From DASYPQ01 sp036006425 (GTDB lineage Bacteria; Planctomycetota; UBA1135; GCA-002686595), in the NCBI GenBank assembly GCA_036006425.1, contig DASYPQ010000009.1, forward strand, positions 62,001 to 126,000: DNA of 64,000 nucleotides, in the 5' to 3' direction. The position numbers and the translations under genes are program-made. Numbering within the stretch: position 1 is the stretch's first letter; each line of letters starts with the position of its first letter. A model generated the notes under the pieces. That model ran no database searches. It saw nothing but the letters and a program-made list of their open reading frames with translations, and had not been told where the DNA came from. Positions 25,392-33,545 of this stretch are shown here, piece after piece.

Positions 25392-26534
25392 ATGCATTTC
25401 GAGCTGAACGAAGAGCAGGCGCTGATCCGCGACATGGCGAGGAGCTTCGCCGAAGCGGAGCTCCTGCCGCGCGCGACGATGCACGATCGCCAGGAGAAGA
25501 TCGATCCCGCGGTCTTCGAGAAGATGAAGGAGCTCGGGCTCTGGAGCCTGACGGTTCCCTCGGAGTACGGCGGCGCCGGGCTCGGCAACATGGAGCTCAG
25601 CCTCGTTCTCGAGGAAGTGAACCGCGCCTGCGCGTCGACGGGCGTCACGCTCTCCGTGCACAACAGCCTCGTCGTCGGCCCGCTGAAGAAGATGGGATCG
25701 GCGGCGCAGAAGAAGGCCTGGCTCCCGCGCCTCGCGTCGGGCGAGATCCTCGGCGCCTACTGCCTGACCGAGCCGAACGCGGGATCGGACGCGGCGTCGC
25801 TGCGGACGAGCGCGCGCGCGGACGGCGACGAGTGGGTGCTCGACGGGACGAAGGTGTGGGTGACGAACGGCGGGATCGCGGGCGTCTACATCGTGTACGC
25901 GCGGACGGACACGAAGGTGTCGAAGGCGAAGGGCATCAGCGCGTTCATCGTCCCGCGCGACACGAAGGGGCTCTCCGTCGGCAAGCACGAGAAGAAGACC
26001 GGGATCCGCGGCTCGTCGACGACCGAAATCGTGTTCGAGAACGCGAGGATCCCGAAGGACAACCTGCTCGGCGAGCTGAACAAGGGGTTCATGATCGCGA
26101 TGGACACGCTCGACGGCGGGCGCATCGGGATCGCGAGCCAGGCCGTCGGCATCGCGCGCGCGTGCCTCGAGGCCGCGGTGAAGTACAGCAAGGAGCGCGA
26201 GCAGTTCGGGCAGCCGATCGGGAACTTCCAGGCGATCCAGTGGAAGCTCGCGGACATGTCGACGCGGATCGACGCGTCGCGGATGCTGACGCTGAAGGCC
26301 GCGTGGCTGCGCGACCGCGGCGACAAGTGCACGCAGGCGGCGAGCGAAGCGAAGCTGTTCGCGTCGCAGACGGCGAACTTCTGCGCGGACGAGTGCCTGC
26401 AGGTCCACGGCGGCGCCGGCTACACGGACCACTTCCACGTCGAGCGCCTCTTCCGCGACGCGCGGATCACCGAGATCTACGAAGGCGCGACGGACGTGCA
26501 ACGGATCGTGATCGCGCGGAGCGTGCTGGCGTGA
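25392..26534 (+). CDS. short-chain acyl-CoA dehydrogenase
   Basis: 380 residues, typical of butyryl/short-chain acyl-CoA dehydrogenases. Flavin and substrate motifs: YCLTEPNAGSDAASLRT near 120, KTGIRGSSTTEIVFENARI near 200, and the catalytic Glu in IYEGATDVQRIVIAR near 364. It introduces the 2,3 double bond, passing electrons to ETF. A GAGGAG ribosome binding site precedes ATG 25392. Follows HBD by 19 nt in the same operon. The exact acyl chain (butyryl, isobutyryl or 2-methylbutyryl) cannot be read from sequence. Confidence 0.93.
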   Translation: MHFELNEEQALIRDMARSFAEAELLPRATMHDRQEKIDPAVFEKMKELGLWSLTVPSEYGGAGLGNMELSLVLEEVNRACASTGVTLSVHNSLVVGPLKKMGSAAQKKAWLPRLASGEILGAYCLTEPNAGSDAASLRTSARADGDEWVLDGTKVWVTNGGIAGVYIVYARTDTKVSKAKGISAFIVPRDTKGLSVGKHEKKTGIRGSSTTEIVFENARIPKDNLLGELNKGFMIAMDTLDGGRIGIASQAVGIARACLEAAVKYSKEREQFGQPIGNFQAIQWKLADMSTRIDASRMLTLKAAWLRDRGDKCTQAASEAKLFASQTANFCADECLQVHGGAGYTDHFHVERLFRDARITEIYEGATDVQRIVIARSVLA

Positions 26535-27115
26535 ACGCGGCGGTCGACTCCGTCGGAATCATCGACTGTCCGCCTCCGCGCGGAAGGGGTAGGTCCCTGA
26601 CCCCGGCCAGAGTGGTGTGGTGGGTGCTCCTCTCGGGGGTCCTGGCGAGCATCGTGCTGACCTGGCCGATCTACAGTGGGATCATATTCGAGGTCGTGCC
26701 TACGCCCGGGTACTTGCTGAACGGATCCTTCGAGGGTCGTTGGCGGGCCGACAGCCTGGAAGCAGGGGAGTCGCGGGCCGCGTCCCATCCGCAGCGCCTC
26801 GAGTTTCGAATCTCCGAGGATGTGAAGTTGGCCCGATGGAGAATCCATCCGCACGAGCTCTCGCTGGAGCCCGGTGTCTTCGCCCGAGGGACCGCTCGAT
26901 CCGATGGAGTCGAGCGCCCGTGCGAGTTCACCGTTGAGAATGGGGAATTCCTGATCCGGAGCCAGGGTCCGAACCGGACCGAGGACGTCAGGATGTGGAT
27001 GTACGCGAGTGAGTCTTCGTTCACACCGACGCTCTGGAGGACGCCATCGAGCGACGAGCTCGACCTCTGGTTCTCGCCGGATCAGCCGCCGATCCACTAC
27101 GTGCGAGACAACTGA
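26531..27115 (+). CDS. single-pass membrane protein with II[DN]CxPPR N-terminus
   Basis: 194 residues from GTG 26531, overlapping the dehydrogenase stop (GTGA). Layout: short cytosolic leader with GIIDCPPPR (about 9-17), then 12 residues and a transmembrane helix starting WWVLLSGVLASIVLTW, then an extracytoplasmic beta-like domain of about 140 residues. The II[DN]CxPPR-x12-WWxxLS arrangement recurs in the 49-residue protein encoded just downstream. No known family recognised. Position inside the beta-oxidation cluster does not by itself indicate a metabolic role. Confidence 0.6.
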   Translation: MNAAVDSVGIIDCPPPRGRGRSLTPARVVWWVLLSGVLASIVLTWPIYSGIIFEVVPTPGYLLNGSFEGRWRADSLEAGESRAASHPQRLEFRISEDVKLARWRIHPHELSLEPGVFARGTARSDGVERPCEFTVENGEFLIRSQGPNRTEDVRMWMYASESSFTPTLWRTPSSDELDLWFSPDQPPIHYVRDN

Positions 27116-27128
27116 ACGTGCCGAGACG

Positions 27129-27278
27129 ATGAGGCGTGATTGCGTGAAAGCGGAATCCAAGATCATCAACTGCCTGCCGCCGCGAGAGGGGGAGCTCGTC
27201 GGACCCTCTTTCCGCCTGACGTGGTGGGCCTGGCTCTCGCTCGCGGCGGCGATCGCGATCGAATTGATCCTCGGGTGA
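27129..27278 (+). CDS. 49-residue membrane protein, short paralogue of the preceding gene
   Basis: ATG 27129. The sequence holds KIINCLPPR followed by 12 residues and WWAWLSLAAAIAIELI, matching the leader and membrane helix of the gene at 26531 with identical spacing, but it stops right after the helix. Either a truncated duplicate or a stand-alone small membrane protein. In-frame upstream starts exist (GTG/ATG from 27009) but would overlap the previous gene heavily. Small size keeps confidence moderate. Confidence 0.5.
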   Translation: MRRDCVKAESKIINCLPPREGELVGPSFRLTWWAWLSLAAAIAIELILG

Positions 27279-27307
27279 GCGCACCTCAGAACATCGCCGA
27301 CCGAGGC

Positions 27308-27390
27308 GCGGAATACCGTACCGCGTCACTTCTTCCGCTCTCCAGTGGTGGACGATTCACCGGAAGATCTCACCCGGTACCGTATTCCGC
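27308..27390. repeat. long imperfect inverted repeat with nested stem
   Basis: Outer arms 27308-27323 and 27375-27390 match over 15 of 16 positions. Inner arms TCTTCCG (about 27331-27337) and CGGAAGA (27361-27367) form a 7-bp stem inside the 51-nt loop. It lies between the 49-residue protein gene and the cytochrome-like lipoprotein gene; the right arm ends 7 nt before the proposed TTG start. Could be a leader structure, a weak terminator or a tiny mobile-element remnant. Confidence 0.5.
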
Positions 27391-27397
27391 TCCGGGA

Positions 27398-28783
27398 TTG
27401 CGATTAGGTGCCGCGCTCGGAACCGTGGTCCTGGGTTGTTCGCTCATTCCGGCCGACCGCTCGAACCCGAGGACCGCGTCCTCCAACTTCGCAGAGGGTC
27501 CCTACTCCTCCTCGCCGAACCATCCGTGGAACCGCGTGCACCGCGCGCTCTTCGTGCGTACCGATGCGAATGGACACGAGGAAGGCCTCGCGGCGCTCGA
27601 TCCGCTCCTCTGGCCGGCGAGCACCTTCCTCGTCCGGGATCCGAGGCGCGCCGAGGTCGCCGACGCGCTGCAGGCGTTCGTCGACGCGAACGCCGCTGCG
27701 CTCGTCCGCGATTCCGTGCGCCGCGCCGTGTTCCAGCGCGATCTCTGGACGGTGTTCGACTGGCTGTCGCAGCCGACGCGCGACGCATCCGAGCGCGCGA
27801 CGCGCGCGGACCTCGAGCGCCGTCTCGCGCGCGTGATGGGACAGGTCGCGTTGACGGAAGAGGAGATCCGCGCGCTTCCGGACAACCTCGCGCAGGCGAC
27901 TGCCGCGGGGAAATACCCGACCGACGCGGGAGATCTCGCCGCAGACGGGCCCTTCCTCCCCGCCGATCTGCTCGGCGCCGCGGGGGATTGGGTCGCGCTC
28001 GAGGCGCCGTGCGATCCCTCGTTCTTCAGTGGCTCGCTTGTCCCGATCCACGCGGAGCAGTTCGCGGGCCGCTCCGCGCTCTCGGTGCACCTGCGCGTCC
28101 CGGGCGGCCGCGCGAAGGCTCTCGAGTACCTCGAGCGCCTCGCCGCCGTCGACGCGCCGCGCGTCGCGGCCCCGCCCGACGTCGTCCACTGGTTCGAACC
28201 CGGCGAGCTTCCGAAGCCCGTCCTCGTGCTCAATCCGGACACCCCGCAGCTCCCGGCGGGCTCCGCGGTCGCGCTCGTGCGCCGGATGCTGCTCGTCGAT
28301 CGGCAGGGACGCCTCCTCGTGTCCCCGCTCGTCGAGAGCGTGCAGATCCGGCTCTTCCGTTCGTTCGGCGGCGACGGCCGCCCGGAGTTCCGGAAGCAGC
28401 AGCGCCTCGTCGAGTTCGTCCTCGACCGCGAGCGGCTCTTCGCGGGCGACGCCGGCGGCCTGCGCGCGATCGGATCCGACGAGAGCGTCTTCGAGACGTT
28501 CGCGACGAAGGGCTACGACCCGTTCGAGTCGCCGATGGACCTGCACCAGCGGAGCCCGCACTTCGACCGTTGCGTCGGGTGCCACGGCGCGCCGGGGATC
28601 TTCTCCGTGCAGAGCTACACGCGCATCAACTCCGGTCCCGGCACGCAGCTCACCGCGCCGGCCCTGCTTCCGACCGCGCGGCTCCGCGCTGCGCGGCTCG
28701 CCGACGTCGACGCGGCGGCGATCTCGTTCAAGTCGCAGCGCCACGACTGGGGCGTGCTCGAGACGCTGCTCGCGTCGCACTAG
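27398..28783 (+). CDS. lipoprotein with a single c-type haem motif (CVGCH)
   Basis: 461 residues from a TTG at 27398, chosen because it opens a lipoprotein signal MRLGAALGTVVLGC (lipobox VLGC, Cys14); in-frame starts further upstream give no signal peptide. Most of the protein is unrecognised, mixed alpha/beta. Near the C-terminus CVGCH (392-396) matches the covalent haem c site CxxCH, with GAPGIFSVQS after it. A distal Met or His ligand is not obvious. Probably exported and lipid-anchored, possibly electron-carrying; a structural CxxC is the alternative. It ends 9 nt before meaB. Confidence 0.62.
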   Translation: MRLGAALGTVVLGCSLIPADRSNPRTASSNFAEGPYSSSPNHPWNRVHRALFVRTDANGHEEGLAALDPLLWPASTFLVRDPRRAEVADALQAFVDANAAALVRDSVRRAVFQRDLWTVFDWLSQPTRDASERATRADLERRLARVMGQVALTEEEIRALPDNLAQATAAGKYPTDAGDLAADGPFLPADLLGAAGDWVALEAPCDPSFFSGSLVPIHAEQFAGRSALSVHLRVPGGRAKALEYLERLAAVDAPRVAAPPDVVHWFEPGELPKPVLVLNPDTPQLPAGSAVALVRRMLLVDRQGRLLVSPLVESVQIRLFRSFGGDGRPEFRKQQRLVEFVLDRERLFAGDAGGLRAIGSDESVFETFATKGYDPFESPMDLHQRSPHFDRCVGCHGAPGIFSVQSYTRINSGPGTQLTAPALLPTARLRAARLADVDAAAISFKSQRHDWGVLETLLASH

Positions 28784-28792
28784 ACGAGACCC

Positions 28793-29821
28793 ATGCCCAC
28801 CCGCGCCGACATCACCGACCGCATCCTCGCCGGCGACAAGGGGGCGATCGCTCGTCTCGTGTCGTGGGCGGAGAACGCCGACGCGCGTTTTCCGGCGGCG
28901 GTCACCGCGCTCCACGGAAAGGTCGGCAAGGCCTGGCGCGTCGGCGTCACCGGACCTCCGGGCGCCGGGAAGAGCACGCTCGTCAACGCGCTCGCGAAGC
29001 ACGAACGCGAGAAGAAGAAGACCGTCGCGATCCTCGCCGTCGATCCCTCGAGTCCCTTCACCGGCGGCGCGCTCCTCGGCGACCGCATCCGCATGGAGGA
29101 GCGCACGCTCGATCCCGGCGTCTACATCCGCTCGATGGCTTCGCGCGGCAGCCACGGCGGGCTCGCGCGCGCGGCCGTCGACGCCTGCGACGTCATGGAC
29201 GCGGCGGGCTTCGACGAGATCCTCGTCGAGACCGTCGGCGTCGGCCAGGCGGAGTTCGACGTCGTCTCGGCGGCGGACACGGTCCTCGTCGTCCTCTGCC
29301 CGGGCGCGGGCGACGGCATCCAGGCGATGAAGTCGGGACTGCTCGAGGTCGCCGACGTCCTCGTCGTGAACAAGAACGACCTCCCCGGCGCGGATCGGCT
29401 GCTCGTCGATCTCGAGGAGGCGGTCCACGTGCGCGCATTCGGACGCGGCAAGGGCGAGTCGCAACTCGCCTGGATTCCTCCGGTCGTCGGGTGCAGCGCC
29501 TCGGCCGGCAGCGGCGTCGCCGACGTCGCGAACTCGATCGAAGCGCACCGCGCGCATCTCGCTTCGAAGGGCCTGGACGCGGTTCGGCGCGAGAAACGCC
29601 TCGCCCACGTGCGCCGCGCGGTCGAAGAGCGCCTCGAGGAGCGCCTGTGGGGCCAGGGCGGCCTCTCCGAGCGCGCGCGCACCCTCCTCGATTCCGGCCG
29701 GCCGCCGTACGATGTCGTCGAGGCGCTCGTCGCGTCGATCCTCGCGGGTTCCGCGGGGTCGCCGGGCGAGCGACAGGGCGAGCGGCAAGGCGAAACGAAA
29801 CGCGGAGCAAAATCGGCATGA
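28793..29821 (+). CDS. meaB: methylmalonyl-CoA mutase chaperone GTPase MeaB
   Basis: 342 residues. Walker A GPPGAGKS at 54-61, followed by AVDPSSPFTGGALLGDRIRM, VETVGVGQ and the NKNDLPGAD base-recognition motif: the MeaB/ArgK G-protein family. MeaB gates delivery of adenosylcobalamin to, and removal of damaged cofactor from, methylmalonyl-CoA mutase. Its stop overlaps the start of the mutase large subunit by 4 nt (ATGA), which fixes the partnership. The C-terminal Gly/Gln/Arg-rich tail (about the last 15 residues) is unusual but harmless-looking. Cytosolic. Confidence 0.95.
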   Translation: MPTRADITDRILAGDKGAIARLVSWAENADARFPAAVTALHGKVGKAWRVGVTGPPGAGKSTLVNALAKHEREKKKTVAILAVDPSSPFTGGALLGDRIRMEERTLDPGVYIRSMASRGSHGGLARAAVDACDVMDAAGFDEILVETVGVGQAEFDVVSAADTVLVVLCPGAGDGIQAMKSGLLEVADVLVVNKNDLPGADRLLVDLEEAVHVRAFGRGKGESQLAWIPPVVGCSASAGSGVADVANSIEAHRAHLASKGLDAVRREKRLAHVRRAVEERLEERLWGQGGLSERARTLLDSGRPPYDVVEALVASILAGSAGSPGERQGERQGETKRGAKSA

Positions 29822-31485
29822 GCGCACCGAGGACCGTGAAGGTGAAGTCCGTGGACCCGCGCGCGCTCTGGCAAGAGGCGATCGCGGAGTCGAAGCTCCG
29901 CGGCGTCGACTTCACGACGATCTCGGGCCACGCGCTGAAGACGCTGTACGGTCCGGAGGACGTGGACGTCGATCCGGCGCGCGACCTCGGCTACCCCGGC
30001 CAGTTCCCGTTCACGCGCGGCGTGCACGCGTCGATGTACCGCGGCCGCCTGTGGACGATGCGGCAGTTCGCGGGCTTCGGCAGCGCGAAGCAGACGAACG
30101 AGCGCTTCAAGTTCCTCCTCGCGCACGGGCAGACCGGTCTCTCGACCGCGTTCGATTTCCCGACGCTCATGGGGTACGACTCCGACCACGAGCGCAGCCT
30201 CGGCGAAGTCGGCCAGGTCGGCGTCGCGATCTCCTCGCTCGCGGACATGGAAACGCTGATGGACGGCATCCCCATGGGCGAGGTGTCGACGTCGATGACG
30301 ATCAACGGGCCGGCGCCGGTCGTGCTCGCGTTCTACATCGCGTGCGGCGAGAACCAGGGCCTGGCCGCGAAGGATCTGCGCGGCACGGTGCAGAACGACA
30401 TCCTGAAGGAGTACCAGGCGCAGCACGCGTGGCTCGTTCCGGCGGAGCCGGCGCTGCGGATGATCACGGACGTGATGGGGTACTGCGCCAAGCACGTGCC
30501 GCAGTTCAACACGATCTCGATCAGCGGATACCACATCCGCGAGGCGGGCTCGACCGCAGCGCAGGAGCTCGCGTTCACGCTCGCGAACGGCATGGAGTAC
30601 GTGCGGCGGGGGATCGCGGCCGGTCTCGACGTCGACGACTTCGCGCCGAGGCTCTCGTACTTCTTCGACAGCCATCTCGACTTCTTCGAGGAGATCGCGA
30701 AGTTCAGGGCGGCGCGGAGGATCTGGGCGCGGAAGATGCGCGACGTGTTCCACGCGAAGGATCCGCGCTCGTGGATGCTGCGGTTCCACACGCAGACCGC
30801 GGGGGTTTCGCTGACGGCGCAGCAGCCGGAGAACAACATCGTGCGGACGGCGTTCGAGGCGCTGGCGGCGGTGCTCGGCGGGACGCAGTCGCTGCACACG
30901 AACTCGATGGACGAGACGCTCGCGCTGCCGACGGAGAAGGCCGTGAAGATCGCGCTGCGGACGCAGCAGATCATCGCGGAGGAGACCGAGGTCGCGCACG
31001 TGATCGATCCGCTCGCGGGCAGCTACTTCGTCGAGGCGCAGACGAACCGGCTCGAGGAGGAGGCGGAGAAGTATTTCGCCGAGATCGAGCGGCGCGGAGG
31101 CGTCGTGGCCGCGACGGAAGCGGGATGGATCCAGCGCGAGATCCACCGCTCCGCCGTGATGTACCAGATGGCGATCGAGCGGAAGACGAAGCGCGTCGTC
31201 GGCGTGAACTGCTACGAGGAAGGCGAGGGTGGCCCGACGATCGACGTGCTGAAGATCGACCCGATGGTGGAGAAGGACCAGCACGCGCGGCTCGCGGCGC
31301 TGCGGAAGAAGCGCGACGCGAAGAAGGCGCAGGCGGCGCTCGACGCGGTGCGGAGCGCGTGCCGCGGGAAGGACAACCTGCTCGAGCGGTTCGTCGCCGC
31401 GGCGCACGCGTACTGCACGCTGGGCGAGATCACGGGAGTCTTGCGCGAGGAGTTCGGCGAGTACAAGGAGCCGAAGACGCTGTGA
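29818..31485 (+). CDS. methylmalonyl-CoA mutase large (catalytic) subunit, split type
   Basis: 555 residues, the size of a mutase that lacks the B12 domain; that domain is encoded separately at 33538. TIM-barrel motifs: FPFTRGVHASMYRGRLWTMR, TAFDFPTLMGYDSD, NDILKEY and ISISGYHIREAGS. By comparison with the Propionibacterium enzyme, Tyr74 (in ASMYRGR) and Arg214 (in PALRMITDV) match Tyr89/Arg207, which favour methylmalonyl-CoA over isobutyryl-CoA. It interconverts (R)-methylmalonyl-CoA and succinyl-CoA with adenosylcobalamin. The start overlaps meaB by 4 nt. It links propionyl-CoA and branched-chain amino-acid breakdown to the TCA cycle. Confidence 0.95.
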   Translation: MSAPRTVKVKSVDPRALWQEAIAESKLRGVDFTTISGHALKTLYGPEDVDVDPARDLGYPGQFPFTRGVHASMYRGRLWTMRQFAGFGSAKQTNERFKFLLAHGQTGLSTAFDFPTLMGYDSDHERSLGEVGQVGVAISSLADMETLMDGIPMGEVSTSMTINGPAPVVLAFYIACGENQGLAAKDLRGTVQNDILKEYQAQHAWLVPAEPALRMITDVMGYCAKHVPQFNTISISGYHIREAGSTAAQELAFTLANGMEYVRRGIAAGLDVDDFAPRLSYFFDSHLDFFEEIAKFRAARRIWARKMRDVFHAKDPRSWMLRFHTQTAGVSLTAQQPENNIVRTAFEALAAVLGGTQSLHTNSMDETLALPTEKAVKIALRTQQIIAEETEVAHVIDPLAGSYFVEAQTNRLEEEAEKYFAEIERRGGVVAATEAGWIQREIHRSAVMYQMAIERKTKRVVGVNCYEEGEGGPTIDVLKIDPMVEKDQHARLAALRKKRDAKKAQAALDAVRSACRGKDNLLERFVAAAHAYCTLGEITGVLREEFGEYKEPKTL

Positions 31486-31555
31486 AGACGGGATCTCGAA
31501 ATTCGACGATGCGCATCGAGTCGCCGGCTTCCGGGTGCACGGAGGTGAGCAAGGC

Positions 31556-31996
31556 ATGAGCGGTTCGCTCGTACCCACTCGGCCGACTGCGCGGCGCCGA
31601 ATCAGCGCCGAGGACAGCGCTCGCTGGGATCTCCCCGTGGGGATAGCGACCTGGAAGCTCGAGGCGCTGTGGTTCGTCGTTCCTGCAATCACCCTGGCGA
31701 GTGCCATGACCGCGCTGTTCGGAGTGTGGAATCTGGTTGCTGCGTTCGGCGGCACCGTTCCCGTCGTGCCGCTCACGCATGCGTCCCTCCACCTCCTCAT
31801 CGGCGGGCCCTGCCTAGTCAGTGGGATTGTCGGATTTCGAACTGGTGTGAGCCTCAGAGAGGTCTCGCGCCGTTGGCTACTCGCCAAACGTTGGGAGAGC
31901 GCGTCCGAGGTAGACAATCGGCAACGCGCTGGTCTGTCGATCCGGAACCGCGCGGCGGCCAATGTTCAGGACACGAAGCATCGGAAGGACGGATGA
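31556..31996 (+). CDS. small membrane protein (cassette gene 1)
   Basis: 146 residues from ATG 31556, preceded by an excellent ribosome binding site (GGAGGTGA at 31541-31548). Two hydrophobic segments (about 37-65 and 75-100) flanked by basic, Arg-rich ends. No known family. First of four consecutive small membrane-protein genes lying between the two subunits of methylmalonyl-CoA mutase. An in-frame GTG/ATG upstream (31535) would bury the ribosome binding site inside the gene, so it is rejected. Confidence 0.6.
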   Translation: MSGSLVPTRPTARRRISAEDSARWDLPVGIATWKLEALWFVVPAITLASAMTALFGVWNLVAAFGGTVPVVPLTHASLHLLIGGPCLVSGIVGFRTGVSLREVSRRWLLAKRWESASEVDNRQRAGLSIRNRAAANVQDTKHRKDG

Positions 31997-32012
31997 GGGA
32001 GCCGAATACGCT

Positions 32013-32228
32013 GTGATCGCGCGTCTCCTCAAGTTCGGCAGCTGGGGCCTGATCGGTCTCGGTGTTCTCGGCGTGATCGGCTGGGCTTTCTCCGTGCGCA
32101 CACTCTCGGACATCGGTCCGCTGGGAGCGCTCGTCTCGGTCTGGCTGGGTGTCCTCGGTTGGATGAAGGCGAACCGCCTCGCGAACGCACCCCAACTCGG
32201 CGAGCACCGCAAGCCGGAGGCGCGATGA
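32013..32228 (+). CDS. small membrane protein (cassette gene 2)
   Basis: 71 residues from GTG 32013 (MIARLLKFGSWGL), with two transmembrane helices (about 9-28 and 35-52) ending GVLGWMKANR. An ATG at 31962 would add a polar 17-residue leader overlapping the previous gene. The stop overlaps the next gene's start by 4 nt (ATGA). No family recognised. Confidence 0.5.
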   Translation: MIARLLKFGSWGLIGLGVLGVIGWAFSVRTLSDIGPLGALVSVWLGVLGWMKANRLANAPQLGEHRKPEAR

Positions 32229-32695
32229 ACTCGGACCCGAAGACCCTCCGCGAGATCGCGCGCGCCTCGTGGCAGGACTGGTCGGGGTTCCTCAGGTTCG
32301 TCCTCCTGTCCGCCCTCGCCGGTGGCGCGTGGTTCGGGGCGGCGGCGCTCGCGGATTGGGCCGTCGGTCGCATCTGGGGAACCGAGCATGTCGGCACGGT
32401 CGTCTCTCTGACGGCGGGTTTCGCGCGTGGCGCGCTCTTCGCCAGCTTGGCGTTGCTCGGCACCTCGCTCCTCGGCTGTGTGCGCAAGGAACGAGGGTCT
32501 CGCACCGCTGCGTGGGTCGAGCTCTGCTGTGTCGGCTTCGTCTTGAGCTCGTGGAGCAGCGCGTCGACTTCCGGCGCTCCGATCGCCATCGCCTGCGTCG
32601 CGGCGGGAGCGATCGCGTTCTACGTCGCCGCGAAATGGACTCCCTGGAACGTCTTCTGGCCTCTCGAGGACCCGGAGGAGGAACCTCGTGGGTGA
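32225..32695 (+). CDS. membrane protein, about four helices (cassette gene 3)
   Basis: 156 residues from ATG 32225, overlapping the previous stop. Hydrophobic stretches at about 22-48, 60-85, 98-114 and 118-136, acidic tail EDPEEEP. Lacks motifs I can name. Its 3' end contains AGGAGGAA, which serves as ribosome binding site for the next gene, whose GTG start overlaps it by 8 nt, so the cassette is translated as a coupled unit. Confidence 0.55.
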   Translation: MNSDPKTLREIARASWQDWSGFLRFVLLSALAGGAWFGAAALADWAVGRIWGTEHVGTVVSLTAGFARGALFASLALLGTSLLGCVRKERGSRTAAWVELCCVGFVLSSWSSASTSGAPIAIACVAAGAIAFYVAAKWTPWNVFWPLEDPEEEPRG

Positions 32696-33545
32696 TCCGA
32701 AGCCGCGCGCTCGCTACGCCAGGATCGGACGCATCGACGCGGGCGTCGCGAAGCAGGCTTTTCGGCGCTCGCCGCCGCCGACGCCCGCTCCTTCTCCCGA
32801 GTTCGGCAACCGCGCGAGCGACGACACGATCGATCGCATCTGCCTCTTCGTCATGATCGCGAGTGTCTGTGTCGGCGTGCTCGGGCTCGCGCTGTTGTTC
32901 CTGCCCATATTCGGATCGGACCCCGAACAAAACCGTCGGTTCCTCGGCGAGTGGATCGCCAAGATCGCCTTCGCGACGACGGCTGCCGCCGGGTGGATCC
33001 GCACGCATCACAAGAAGTGGCTCAACGAATCTCCGAGGCCCGGCGGACTTCCCATGCTGAACTCCGAGTCCAAGGCGCAGTCGCTCTGGCTCCTCGGGTT
33101 CTCCATGGTGGTCCCGTACTTCGCGGCGGTCGCGGGCATCGGGTCGATCGCGATCCTGGTCGCGACCTTCGGTCCGAACTCGCGCGATGCGTCGGCGACG
33201 CCGGCCTGGGTGCCGATGGCCGGCGCGGGGGCGACGCTCGTGACCGCGCTGTACGCGCTGATCGTCGCCAGGAATCGGCAGGCGACTTCCAAGGGCAGCT
33301 GGATCGACGCCGCCGTCGTCCTCCCGGCCTTGATGTCGCTTCTCTCCTCGGCGTTCGTGCTGCTCTCGCGTTCGCGCATCGATCTGGTCCTGCCCGCGCA
33401 CCCGATCGTCGCCGTCGTCGGGAGCGTCGCCGTCCTGCTCACCGTCGTCTACGCCGGCGTCCTGTCGAACAAGTTGAAGCCCCGTGACAAGTGGGGGCGC
33501 GCCGCGGACACCGGTTGGTTCAAGGGAAAGAAGCAGCATGCCTGA
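32688..33545 (+). CDS. polytopic membrane protein (cassette gene 4)
   Basis: 285 residues from GTG 32688, with about five transmembrane segments (50-75, 128-156, 173-194, 205-227 and 235-258) and a Pro-rich cytosolic leader. No known family. The 3' end overlaps the start of the mutase B12-binding subunit by 8 nt, which ties expression of this membrane cassette to the mutase. A role in mutase function, for instance membrane association or B12 delivery, is speculation. Confidence 0.55.
   Translation: MGDPKPRARYARIGRIDAGVAKQAFRRSPPPTPAPSPEFGNRASDDTIDRICLFVMIASVCVGVLGLALLFLPIFGSDPEQNRRFLGEWIAKIAFATTAAAGWIRTHHKKWLNESPRPGGLPMLNSESKAQSLWLLGFSMVVPYFAAVAGIGSIAILVATFGPNSRDASATPAWVPMAGAGATLVTALYALIVARNRQATSKGSWIDAAVVLPALMSLLSSAFVLLSRSRIDLVLPAHPIVAVVGSVAVLLTVVYAGVLSNKLKPRDKWGRAADTGWFKGKKQHA

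Noticed and set aside
27436..31485. A 1349-codon frame ending in methylmalonyl-CoA mutase
   Set aside because: The true gene starts at 29818 (ATGA overlap with meaB); the upstream part shadows the lipoprotein and meaB genes.
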